A stretch of DNA of 13,260 bases, from NCBI GenBank assembly GCA_052387235.1, contig JBQTJJ010000088.1, positions 1 through 13,260 on the forward strand. Reading direction: 5' to 3'. This stretch comes from JBQTJJ01 sp052387235. GTDB lineage: Bacteria; Actinomycetota; Acidimicrobiia; Acidimicrobiales; GCA-2861595. The first letter of the stretch is position 1. Each line of letters starts with the position of its first letter. Of this stretch, positions 5,483 through 11,764 are shown one piece after another. The notes beneath the pieces were generated by a model that was not told where the DNA came from, made no database searches, and saw nothing but the letters and a program-made list of their open reading frames with translations. The translations under genes and the position numbers were made by a program.

Positions 5483-7501
5483 CTACCGCCCCGACTCGGC
5501 CACCACGGCCAGGATGGTGTCGCCGTAGCGCTCGGCCTTCACCGGCCCGAGCCCGGGCAGGGCCAGCAGCTCGGCCCTGGTGGTGGGCCGGGCCTCGGCC
5601 ACCGCCGCCAGGGTGGCGTCGTGGAAGATCACGAAGGCCGGCACCCCCGACGCCTGCGCCGCGGCCGAGCGCCAGGCCCGCAGCGCCTCCCACACCGCCG
5701 GGTCGGCCCGTTCGCCGAGGGAGCCGACCCCCCGGCGGGGCGGCAGGGCCCGCAGCTTGGCCCGCTCACCGGCGATGCGCTCGCGCCAGTCGGCCGGCGA
5801 CCCGCCGGCGGCCATGGCCGCCACCGCCGTCTCGATGGGCGACAGGAGCGGGCTGGGGCTGCGGGCCAGCGACCTCGACCCGAAGGTGCGGCGCTCGGCC
5901 CACGTGCAGTGGACCTCGTCGACGGCCCGGGTCACGGCCACGTGCAGCAGGCGGCGCTCCTCGGCCTCGGCCGCCGGCGTGGTGGCGTGGCCGATGGGCA
6001 CCAGCCCCTTCTCCAGGCCGGTGACGAACACCACCGGCCATTCCAGGCCCTTGGACCGGTGGAAGGTGGTGAGCTCGACCGCGTCGGCCCCGGGCCCGCC
6101 CTGGTCACCGCGGTCGCCGGCGGCCAGCCACCCGGCGAAGCCGTCGACGGTGGGCGCGGGGTCGATGGCGGCGTAGTCCCGCCCCAGGCGGACCAGGGCC
6201 TCCAGGTTGCCGCGCCGCTCGGTGGCGCCACCCTCGCCGGCCGCCTCCTCGACGTCGGCCAGCCGGGACACGAACGGCACCGACGCCGGCAGGTGGCGCA
6301 GCTGGTCGAGAGCGGCCCGCACCTCGGGTTGGCGCAGGAGCACACCGCCGCCGCTCAGCCGGCACGGGATGCCGGCGGCCCGGATGTGCTCCTCCAGCAG
6401 CACGAGCTGGGCGTTGGTGCGGGCCAGCACCGCCATGGAGGACCAGGCCACGCCGGGGGCGTGGGCCCGCCGCAGGGCCCGGGCCACGCCCCGCGCCTCG
6501 CCGGCGTCGGTGTCGAACTGGCGCACCACCGGCAGCGCCCCCTCGGGCCGGGCCGCGGTGATCTCCACCGGTGCGCCGGCGCCGGCGCCGGCCGGCGGCA
6601 GCACGCACCGGGCCAGGTCCACGATCTGGGGGGTGGAGCGGTAGTTGTGGTCCAGCTGCACGACCTCGGCGCCGGGGAAGTGTCGCCCGAAGTCGGTGAG
6701 GAGGGTGGGGTCGGCGCCGTTCCAGGAGTAGATGGCCTGGGTCGGGTCGCCCACCACGCACAGGTCGGTGCGACCCCCGAGCCAGCCCTGCAGGAGGCGG
6801 AACTGCACCGGGTTCACGTCCTGGAACTCGTCCACGAACAGGTGCCGGAAGCGCCAGCGCTGGGCCGCCGCGAACTCGGCGTCGTCCTGGAGGTGGAGGG
6901 CGCAGGCCAGGAGGAGGTCGTCGAAGTCGACCAGGCCCCTGCGCCGCTTCTCGTTCTCGTAGCGCTCGTACAGCGCCGCCATGGTGGCCGGGGGGAGGGG
7001 AGGCCGGCGCCCGGTGGCGGCCACCTCGGCCTCGTAGCCCGACGCCGGCACCAGGCGGGCCTTGGCCCACTCGATCTCTGCCGCCAGGTCGGCGGCCTGG
7101 ACGGTGGCCGGCGCGCCGGCGCCGGCGCCGGCCCGGGCCCGGGGGAGCAGGGGGGCGAGCAGCCGGGCCTTGCGCTCCAGCAGCACCGGGGCCCGCTCGC
7201 CCCGGTCGGCCCAGCGCCGGCGCAGCTGGGCGTAGGCCACGGCGTGGAAGGTCCCCGCGGCCACCGGCTCCCGCACGCCCAGGCCGCCGAGGCGCGACCG
7301 CAGCTCGCCGGCGGCCTGGCGGGTGAAGGTGAGGGCCAGCACGCGCGCCCCCTCGGCCGACCCGGTGACGACGCGGTGGGCGATGCGGCGGGTGAGCACC
7401 CGGGTCTTGCCGGAGCCGGCCGGCGCCAGGATGCACAGCGGGTGCGACTCGGACACCACGGCCCGGTGCTGGGCGGGGTCGAGTCCTTCGAGCAGGTCCA
7501 C
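5483..7501 (-). CDS. uvrD2: UvrD2-like superfamily 1 ATP-dependent DNA helicase with C-terminal HRDC domain
   Basis: 672 aa from the GTG at 7501. SF1A motifs are in order: Q-motif region GLDPAQHRAVV, Walker A APAGSGKT (K32-T33), Ia ALTFTRQAAGELRSRL, II VDEFQD (D224-E225), III VVGDPTQAIYSWNGADP (G251-D252), IV LDHNYRST, V TTFHRSKGLEWPVVFV, VI LLHVAVTRAVDEV. An HRDC domain occupies about 604-672 (FVIFHDATLAAVAEA, LLALPGLGPVKAERYG). This order matches mycobacterial UvrD2, a 3'-5' DNA helicase. The four-cysteine motif that lies between helicase and HRDC in UvrD2 is not visible; only one Cys remains after motif VI. Two Ala-Gly loops come from GCCGGC runs. The GTG at 7501 is preferred because TACGTT lies 7 nt upstream and the 83-residue extension to 7750 lacks domain character. 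Confidence 0.92.
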   Translation of the reverse strand: MDLLEGLDPAQHRAVVSESHPLCILAPAGSGKTRVLTRRIAHRVVTGSAEGARVLALTFTRQAAGELRSRLGGLGVREPVAAGTFHAVAYAQLRRRWADRGERAPVLLERKARLLAPLLPRARAGAGAGAPATVQAADLAAEIEWAKARLVPASGYEAEVAATGRRPPLPPATMAALYERYENEKRRRGLVDFDDLLLACALHLQDDAEFAAAQRWRFRHLFVDEFQDVNPVQFRLLQGWLGGRTDLCVVGDPTQAIYSWNGADPTLLTDFGRHFPGAEVVQLDHNYRSTPQIVDLARCVLPPAGAGAGAPVEITAARPEGALPVVRQFDTDAGEARGVARALRRAHAPGVAWSSMAVLARTNAQLVLLEEHIRAAGIPCRLSGGGVLLRQPEVRAALDQLRHLPASVPFVSRLADVEEAAGEGGATERRGNLEALVRLGRDYAAIDPAPTVDGFAGWLAAGDRGDQGGPGADAVELTTFHRSKGLEWPVVFVTGLEKGLVPIGHATTPAAEAEERRLLHVAVTRAVDEVHCTWAERRTFGSRSLARSPSPLLSPIETAVAAMAAGGSPADWRERIAGERAKLRALPPRRGVGSLGERADPAVWEALRAWRSAAAQASGVPAFVIFHDATLAAVAEARPTTRAELLALPGLGPVKAERYGDTILAVVAESGR

Positions 7502-7508
7502 GCTGCCG

Positions 7509-7514
7509 AACGTA
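7509..7514 (-). promoter_or_regulatory. -10 box (TACGTT) giving a leaderless uvrD2-like start
   Basis: TACGTT on the minus strand ends 7 nt before the GTG at 7501, the canonical leaderless spacing in actinobacteria. No -35 consensus is evident, as is common for such promoters. It supports the short start over the in-frame ATG at 7648. Confidence 0.45.
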
Positions 7515-7955
7515 CCGAGGGGGTGTGACAGCGCGGTGGATGCTCGGGGCCGGATCGGCGCACGGACGCGGAACGACCCCAAGTAGCCGGTCGGCTTGCG
7601 CCTTCCTGCTCCTCGGGGCCGTTCCTGTGGTCCTCCGCTTCCGTGCATCCTTCCCGCCTTGCGGCGGTCCGGCGCAGTTTCGGCTTCGGTCCGTACTCCA
7701 GCCCGGTTCACCTGCCCGTCCACCGTGGTTGGTGGGCCTGGGGCCCCCATCTCCTCGGTGCACCGACCGGCGTCGTGCTGAAGTGATCGCAGTGTGAACC
7801 CTGGGTAGCTGGGCCGTCAAGGGGCAAAAGGAAAATCCCCACGTCGTCCCCGGAACTTCTTCCGTTCTCCCCACAGTGGCCAGGATCGTCCACATCGCGT
7901 CCCCAGGAGACGGGGCGCGGAGGCCGGGTCGCCCCTGGTCCCCGACGCCGTCCGG
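7515..7955. other. Non-coding interval between divergent uvrD2-like and hydrolase genes
   Basis: About 440 bp with no credible gene; frames here have no recognisable motifs. On the minus strand 7590-7670 is rich in GGA triplets and holds two GCAA (GNRA) tetraloop hairpins: a 5-bp stem at 7654-7667 (CCGCC/GGCGG) and a 3-bp stem at 7593-7602. A TTGACG at 7820-7815 (minus) could be a -35 for a transcript into this stretch, but its -10 (TCACAC or CACACT) is poor. Around 7790-7870 GC is lower than elsewhere, including GGGGC-aaaaggaaaat-CCCC. The interval may hold an upstream regulatory RNA or just regulatory DNA; I cannot match a known riboswitch. Confidence 0.4.
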
Positions 7956-7961
7956 TAGGTT
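7956..7961 (+). promoter_or_regulatory. -10 box (TAGGTT) giving a leaderless start for the hydrolase-Mur ligase-ddl operon
   Basis: TAGGTT ends 8 nt before the GTG at 7970, with no Shine-Dalgarno between them. The -35 region (about 7933-7938, CCCTGG) has no consensus. As the first gene of a four-gene run with gaps of 27 nt or less, this is the likely operon promoter. Confidence 0.5.
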
Positions 7962-7969
7962 CAACCGCC

Positions 7970-8722
7970 GTGCTCAGGGCCTTCGCCAGCGGCAGGATCT
8001 TCGGCGAGGCATGGGGCTCGGCCACCCCCTCGGTACTGGCGCTGCACGGGTGGGGCCGGTCCGCCAAGGACTTCGCCGCCACCCTCGACGGCCTCGACGC
8101 CGTGGCCCTCGACCTCCCCGGCTTCGGGGCCACCCCGGAGCCGCCCGAGCCGTGGGGCGCGGCCGAGTACGCGGCGGCGGTGGCGCCGGTCCTCGACGAG
8201 ATGGCGCCGGCGGTGGTGGTGCTGGGCCACTCCTTCGGCGGCCGCGTCGCGGTCCACCTGGCCGCGTCCCGGCCCGAGCGGGTGGCGGGCCTGGTCCTCA
8301 CCGGCGTGCCCCTGGTGCGCCGGCCCGGCGCGGCCGGGCGCCGGCCGGCGCCGGCCTACCGCCTGGCCCGCGCCCTGCACCGCCGCGGGCTCGTCGGCGA
8401 CGACCGGATGGAGGCGCTGCGCCGGCGCTACGGCTCGGCCGACTACCGGGCCGCCGCCGGCGTGATGCGGGGCGTCCACGTCCGCGTGGTGAACGAGACC
8501 TACGAGGACCAGCTGGCGGCGGTGTCGTGCCCGGTCGAGCTGGTGTGGGGCGACGACGACACCGAGGTGCCCGTCGCCGTGGCCGAGGCCGCCCGCGGCC
8601 TGCTGGCGTCCGCCACCCTCGAGGTCCTGGCGGGCGCCGGCCACGACACGCCGCGCACAGCGCCCGCCGCCCTGCGGGACGCGGTGCAGCGGGTCCGGGG
8701 CGCTACCGGCACCGGCCGGTGA
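7970..8722 (+). CDS. Alpha/beta-fold hydrolase
   Basis: 250 aa with the complete alpha/beta hydrolase pattern: oxyanion strand LALHGWGRSAKDF, LDLPGFGATPEP, nucleophile elbow GHSFGG (S88), acid at WGDDDTEVP (D197), and H225 in GAGHDTP. A lid-like helical insertion covers residues 120-175. No signal peptide is seen, so it should act in the cytoplasm on an ester, amide or similar substrate that sequence alone cannot name. The GTG start is supported by TAGGTT 8 nt upstream. Its stop overlaps the next start by 4 nt (GTGA), so it is probably translationally coupled to the Mur ligase, suggesting a role in the same cell-wall-related step, but this is inference from position. Confidence 0.9.
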   Translation: MLRAFASGRIFGEAWGSATPSVLALHGWGRSAKDFAATLDGLDAVALDLPGFGATPEPPEPWGAAEYAAAVAPVLDEMAPAVVVLGHSFGGRVAVHLAASRPERVAGLVLTGVPLVRRPGAAGRRPAPAYRLARALHRRGLVGDDRMEALRRRYGSADYRAAAGVMRGVHVRVVNETYEDQLAAVSCPVELVWGDDDTEVPVAVAEAARGLLASATLEVLAGAGHDTPRTAPAALRDAVQRVRGATGTGR

Positions 8723-10227
8723 GGACCCTCGCCGTCCTCGCCGGCCTGGCCGCGGCCGTGCCGGCCGGCCTGCGCTGGCTGCGGGTGGCCCAGCGCGAGC
8801 ACTACCTGCCCGGCTCGGCGTCCCGCTTCGCCCTGCGGTGGTGGGGCCTCGGGGCCAGCCGGGTGCTGGCCGTGGCCGTGGTGGCCGGCGTCGCCCTGTC
8901 GGCGGCGTCGCCCCTGGCGGCCCTGGTGGCGTGCGGGGCGGCGGCGGCCGGCCCGTTCGGCCTGGCGCTGCGGGGCCGCACCTCGCGGCTGGCGTGGACC
9001 CGGCGCCTGCGGACGCTGGCGGGCGTGTGGGCCGTGCTCGTCGGTGCCGTCGTGGCGGCCGGCGCCGCCCTGGGCGCCGGCCCCACCGCCGCCGTGCTGG
9101 CCGCCGCCCTCACCCCCGTGCTGGTCGACGCCGCCCTCGCCCTCACCGCGCCGCTCGAGCGCCGGCTGGCCCGGCCCTACGTCACGCGGGCCGCCGCCCG
9201 CCTGGCCCAGGTGCGGCCCACCGTGGTGGCCATCACCGGGTCCTACGGCAAGACCACCACCAAGGGCTACGTGGCCCACCTGGTGGGCGCCACCCGGTCG
9301 GTGGTGGCCACGCCGGCCAGCTTCAACAACCGGGCCGGGCTGGCCCGCGCCGTCAACGAGCACCTCACGCCCGGCACCGAGGTGTTCGTGGCCGAGATGG
9401 GCACGTACGGCCCGGGCGAGATCGCCGAGCTGTGCCGGTGGTGCCCGCCCGACGTGGCCGTCATCACCGCCATCGGGCCCGTGCACCTGGAGCGCATGCG
9501 CACCGAGGAGACCATCGTCCGGGCCAAGAGCGAGATCCTGGAAGGGGCAGGGGCGGCGGTGCTCAACGTCGACCACCCCCTCCTGGCCGCGCTTGGCGGC
9601 GAGCGGGCGGCGGGCGGCCAGAAGGTGGTGCGGTGCTCGGGCGCCGGCGACCCGGCCGCCGAGGTGGTGGTGGCCGGCGGCGAGGTGCGGGCCGGCGGCG
9701 AGGTCATCGGGCGGCTGGAGGGGACCGCGGCCCAGCCCTCCAACGTCGCCTGCGCCGTGGCCGTGGCCCTGGAGCTGGGCGTGCCGGCCCGGGCCGTCGG
9801 GGCCCGCCTCGCCACCCTGCCTACGGCCCGGCACCGGCTGGCGGTGAGCACCACCCCCACGGGGGCCACGCTGCTCGACGACACCTACAACTCCAACCCG
9901 GCCGGCGCCGCCGGCGCCCTCGCCGCGCTGGCCCGGCACTCGTCGCCCGACCACCTCCGGGTGGTGGTGACGCCCGGCATGGTGGAGCTGGGACCGGTGC
10001 AGGACCGGGAGAACGAGCGCTTCGCGGCAGCCGCGGCGGCGGCCGCGTCGCACCTGGTGGTGGTGGGCCGCACCAACCGCCGGGCCCTGCTGCGGGGGGC
10101 GGCCGGCGGCAGCGCCCGGATTGTCACCGTGGAGACGAGGGACCAGGCTGCCGCCTGGGTACGGGCCCATGTCGGGGAGGGCGACGCCGTCCTCTACGAG
10201 AACGACCTGCCCGACCACTTCCCGTGA
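8719..10227 (+). CDS. Membrane-anchored MurF-like Mur ligase
   Basis: 502 aa. Residues 1-20, about 44-80 and about 98-145 are hydrophobic and form an estimated three to five membrane segments. The Mur ligase central domain follows: P-loop AITGSYGKTTTK (K178), AEMGTYGPGEI (E226), GPVHLERM (H256), RAKSEIL (K270, the usual carbamylated Lys). The C-terminal domain has DDTYNSNPAG (387-396), the MurF-type signature, and TPGMVELGPVQDRENERF. Mur ligases use ATP to join an amino acid or peptide to a carboxylate. Canonical MurF adds D-Ala-D-Ala to UDP-MurNAc-tripeptide using an N-terminal substrate domain; here that place is taken by membrane helices, so a lipid-linked or membrane-proximal acceptor is possible. 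The GTG start overlaps the hydrolase stop by 4 nt; no Shine-Dalgarno. Ddl lies directly downstream. The true substrate is unproven; a MurT- or CapB-like role is less likely given the DDTYNSNP motif. Confidence 0.85.
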   Translation: MRTLAVLAGLAAAVPAGLRWLRVAQREHYLPGSASRFALRWWGLGASRVLAVAVVAGVALSAASPLAALVACGAAAAGPFGLALRGRTSRLAWTRRLRTLAGVWAVLVGAVVAAGAALGAGPTAAVLAAALTPVLVDAALALTAPLERRLARPYVTRAAARLAQVRPTVVAITGSYGKTTTKGYVAHLVGATRSVVATPASFNNRAGLARAVNEHLTPGTEVFVAEMGTYGPGEIAELCRWCPPDVAVITAIGPVHLERMRTEETIVRAKSEILEGAGAAVLNVDHPLLAALGGERAAGGQKVVRCSGAGDPAAEVVVAGGEVRAGGEVIGRLEGTAAQPSNVACAVAVALELGVPARAVGARLATLPTARHRLAVSTTPTGATLLDDTYNSNPAGAAGALAALARHSSPDHLRVVVTPGMVELGPVQDRENERFAAAAAAAASHLVVVGRTNRRALLRGAAGGSARIVTVETRDQAAAWVRAHVGEGDAVLYENDLPDHFP

Positions 10228-10243
10228 ACCGAGCCCATCGACC

Positions 10244-10248
10244 AGGAG
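10244..10248 (+). promoter_or_regulatory. Ribosome binding site deciding the TTG start of the ddl-like gene
   Basis: AGGAG lies 6 nt before the TTG at 10255, the only clear Shine-Dalgarno in this part of the window. It supports the rare TTG start, which also places the conserved FGGPSPEHDVS motif at the expected distance from the N-terminus. Confidence 0.65.
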
Positions 10249-10254
10249 CATCCG

Positions 10255-11337
10255 TTGCCCAAGCCCGCAGTCCTCTTCGGCGGCCCGTCGCCCGAGCACG
10301 ACGTCAGCATCCTCACCGGCCTCCAGGCGGCCCGGGCGCTGGGTGACGCCGTCGGCGTGTACTGGGCCAAGGACGGCCGCTTCTGGGAGGTCGACGCCGG
10401 CCTGGAGGCGGTCGAGTTCGCCGACGGTGTGCCCCGGAAAGCGGGCCTGCTGCGGCTGCAGGCGGGCGAGGGCCTGCTCGGCAAGCGCCGGCCCCTGGAG
10501 CTGTCGGCCCTCGTCAACTGCTGCCACGGCGGCCCGGGCGAGGACGGCACCGTGCAGGCGGCGATGGACCTGGCCGGCCTCGCCTACACCGGTCCCAACG
10601 TGGCCGGCGCCGCCCTGGGCATGGACAAGCTGGCCTTCGGCAACGTGGTCACCGGCGCCGGCCTCCCGTCGCTGCCCCGCCTGGCGCTCACACCCGGAAC
10701 GGAGGTGCCGTGGGACGAGCCCAGCATCGTCAAGCCCCGCTTCGGCGGCTCGTCCATCGGCATCCAGATCGTCGAGGACACCGCCACCGCCGTGGCCCTG
10801 CTCGGCGCCAGCCCCCACCTGCGGGCCGGCGCCGTGATCGAGCCGTACCGGGCCGACGCCGTCGACCTCAACGTGGCGGTGCGCTCGTGGCCGCAGCTGG
10901 AGCTGTCGGCTGTGGAGAAGCCGGTGCGCCAGGCCGGCGGCGAGATCCTGGGCTACCAGGACAAGTACCTGGGGGGCGAGGGCATGGCCAGCGCCCCGCG
11001 CGAGCTGCCCGCCGTCCTGCCGGCCGAGGTGGAGGAGCGGGTGCGCAGCACCGCCCTCACGGTGGCGTCCCTGGCCGGCGTGCGGGGCGTGGCCCGCATC
11101 GACTTCCTGGCCGCCGGCGACGGCTGCACCGAGCTGTACGTCAACGAGATCAACACCATCCCCGGCTCGCTGGCCCGCTACCTGTGGGTCGAGCCCGGCC
11201 CGGTCGTGCCGTTCCGCCGCCTGCTCGACGACCTGCTGGACGAGGCGGTGCGCCGGCCGTCGTTCTCGTGGACCACCGCCGGCGCCGACGGCGCCGCCCT
11301 GCGGGCCGCGGGCGGCATCGCCGGCAAGCTGGCCTGA
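10255..11337 (+). CDS. ddl: D-alanine--D-alanine ligase family (ATP-grasp)
   Basis: 360 aa, within the usual Ddl range. Landmarks: FGGPSPEHDVSI (E14, H15), CCHGGPGEDG (90-98), MDK (K125), VKPRFGGSSIGI (K160, S166-S167), omega-loop LGYQDKYLGGEGM (Y234, matching the Tyr of D-Ala-D-Ala ligases and not the His of D-Ala-D-Lac VanA types), ARIDF (R281, D283), and NEINTIPG (E298, N300), the Mg2+-binding signature. The ligase family makes D-Ala-D-Ala from two D-Ala and ATP. PGSLARYLW after the metal motif and a C-terminal extension of about 30 residues differ from E. coli DdlB. It starts 27 nt after the Mur ligase with its own AGGAG, and the zincin gene begins at the base after its stop. It may supply the dipeptide to the neighbouring Mur ligase. 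A dipeptide other than D-Ala-D-Ala cannot be excluded. Confidence 0.9.
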   Translation: MPKPAVLFGGPSPEHDVSILTGLQAARALGDAVGVYWAKDGRFWEVDAGLEAVEFADGVPRKAGLLRLQAGEGLLGKRRPLELSALVNCCHGGPGEDGTVQAAMDLAGLAYTGPNVAGAALGMDKLAFGNVVTGAGLPSLPRLALTPGTEVPWDEPSIVKPRFGGSSIGIQIVEDTATAVALLGASPHLRAGAVIEPYRADAVDLNVAVRSWPQLELSAVEKPVRQAGGEILGYQDKYLGGEGMASAPRELPAVLPAEVEERVRSTALTVASLAGVRGVARIDFLAAGDGCTELYVNEINTIPGSLARYLWVEPGPVVPFRRLLDDLLDEAVRRPSFSWTTAGADGAALRAAGGIAGKLA

Positions 11338-11682
11338 GTGGTCGAGGTCCCGCCGGCCCGCTTCGCCTCCCTGGTGGAGGAGGCCCTCGACGGCCTGCCC
11401 GCAGAGCTGGGCCGGCTCATGGAGAACGTGGTCGTGGTGGTGGACGACACCCGGCCCCCGGGCGGCCTGCTGGGGCTGTACGAGGGCATCCCGCTCACCG
11501 AGCGCTACGAGTACGGCGGCATGGCCATGCCGGACCGCATCACCGTCTTCCGGCGCTCGCTGTGCGCGGCCTGCGCCACCGAGGCCGAGGTGGTGGAGCA
11601 GGTGCGGGTCACCGTCGTCCACGAGGTGGCCCACCACTTCGGCATCACCGACGACCGCCTCGACGAGCTGGGCTGGTCGTAG
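11338..11682 (+). CDS. Small zincin-like metallopeptidase family protein
   Basis: 114 aa with HEVAHHFGITD (H95, E96, H99, G102, D105), an HExxHxxGxxD zinc-binding motif as in the small 'metallopeptidase family' (zincin_1, PF06262-type). The preceding region LMENVVVVVDDTRP, LLGLYEGIPLTER and ITVFRRSL matches that family's layout as I know it. No signal peptide, so probably cytoplasmic; members are widespread but poorly characterised, and peptidase activity is assumed from the motif. The GTG start is the base after the ddl stop, so translation is probably coupled. It closes the operon; an inverted repeat begins 15 nt after its stop. Confidence 0.85.
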   Translation: MVEVPPARFASLVEEALDGLPAELGRLMENVVVVVDDTRPPGGLLGLYEGIPLTERYEYGGMAMPDRITVFRRSLCAACATEAEVVEQVRVTVVHEVAHHFGITDDRLDELGWS

Positions 11683-11696
11683 GATCCCGCCGGTCC

Positions 11697-11735
11697 CGAG
11701 TAAATAACTCGCCAAAATGGCGAGTTATTTACTCG
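11697..11735. promoter_or_regulatory. Perfect 18-bp inverted repeat (AAA loop), probable operator for trpB2
   Basis: Arms 11697-11714 and 11718-11735 are exact reverse complements around AAA. Each arm end is itself a small palindrome: CGAGTAAATAACTCG at 11697-11711 and CGAGTTATTTACTCG at 11721-11735, with centres 24 bp apart, and CCAAAATGG in the middle. GC is about 41 percent against about 75 percent around it. The right copy covers the predicted -35 box of the trpB2 promoter, so a regulator bound here would block RNA polymerase. No T-tract follows on either strand, which argues against a classical intrinsic terminator, although it may also help end the upstream operon. Confidence 0.7.
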
Positions 11736-11756
11736 AAAGAGGGGTCGGACTACCGT
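11728..11756 (+). promoter_or_regulatory. Promoter TTTACT-N17-TACCGT for trpB2
   Basis: -35 TTTACT (11728-11733, 4 of 6 matches to TTGACA) and -10 TACCGT (11751-11756) are 17 nt apart. The -10 ends 8 nt before the ATG at 11765, so the mRNA would be leaderless. The -35 lies inside the right arm of the inverted repeat. Confidence 0.55.
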
Positions 11757-11764
11757 GAGCGCCC

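Noticed and set aside
7502..7750. N-terminal extension of the uvrD2-like protein to 7750 or to the ATG at 7648
   Set aside because: The extension is Arg/Gly/Pro-rich without domain character, and TACGTT 7 nt before the GTG at 7501 fits a leaderless start there.
7525..7797. Short plus-strand frames in the uvrD2-hydrolase gap
   Set aside because: No Shine-Dalgarno, no leaderless -10 at the right distance, and translations without any recognisable domain.
10255..11337. Ddl-like protein as a VanA/VanB-type D-Ala-D-Lac resistance ligase
   Set aside because: The omega-loop has Tyr (GYQDKY), as in D-Ala-D-Ala ligases, not the His typical of D-lactate ligases, and no vanH, vanX or vanRS genes lie nearby.
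8500..11715. 1071-codon open frame antisense to the Mur ligase, ddl-like and zincin genes
   Set aside because: It lies opposite three genes with full catalytic motifs; its translation is Gly/His/Val/Gln-rich without domain features, typical of an antisense shadow at high GC.
11697..11735. Palindrome as a LexA box, E. coli-type TrpR operator, parS or dif site
   Set aside because: It lacks CGAAC/GTTCG halves (actinobacterial LexA), CTAG half-sites (TrpR), the parS TGTTTCACGTGAAACA core, and the dif arms.
11697..11735. Palindrome as a classical Rho-independent terminator or a MITE
   Set aside because: No T-tract follows on either strand; there is no target-site duplication or internal sequence, since the loop is only AAA. 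A dispersed repeat cannot be excluded without a genome search.
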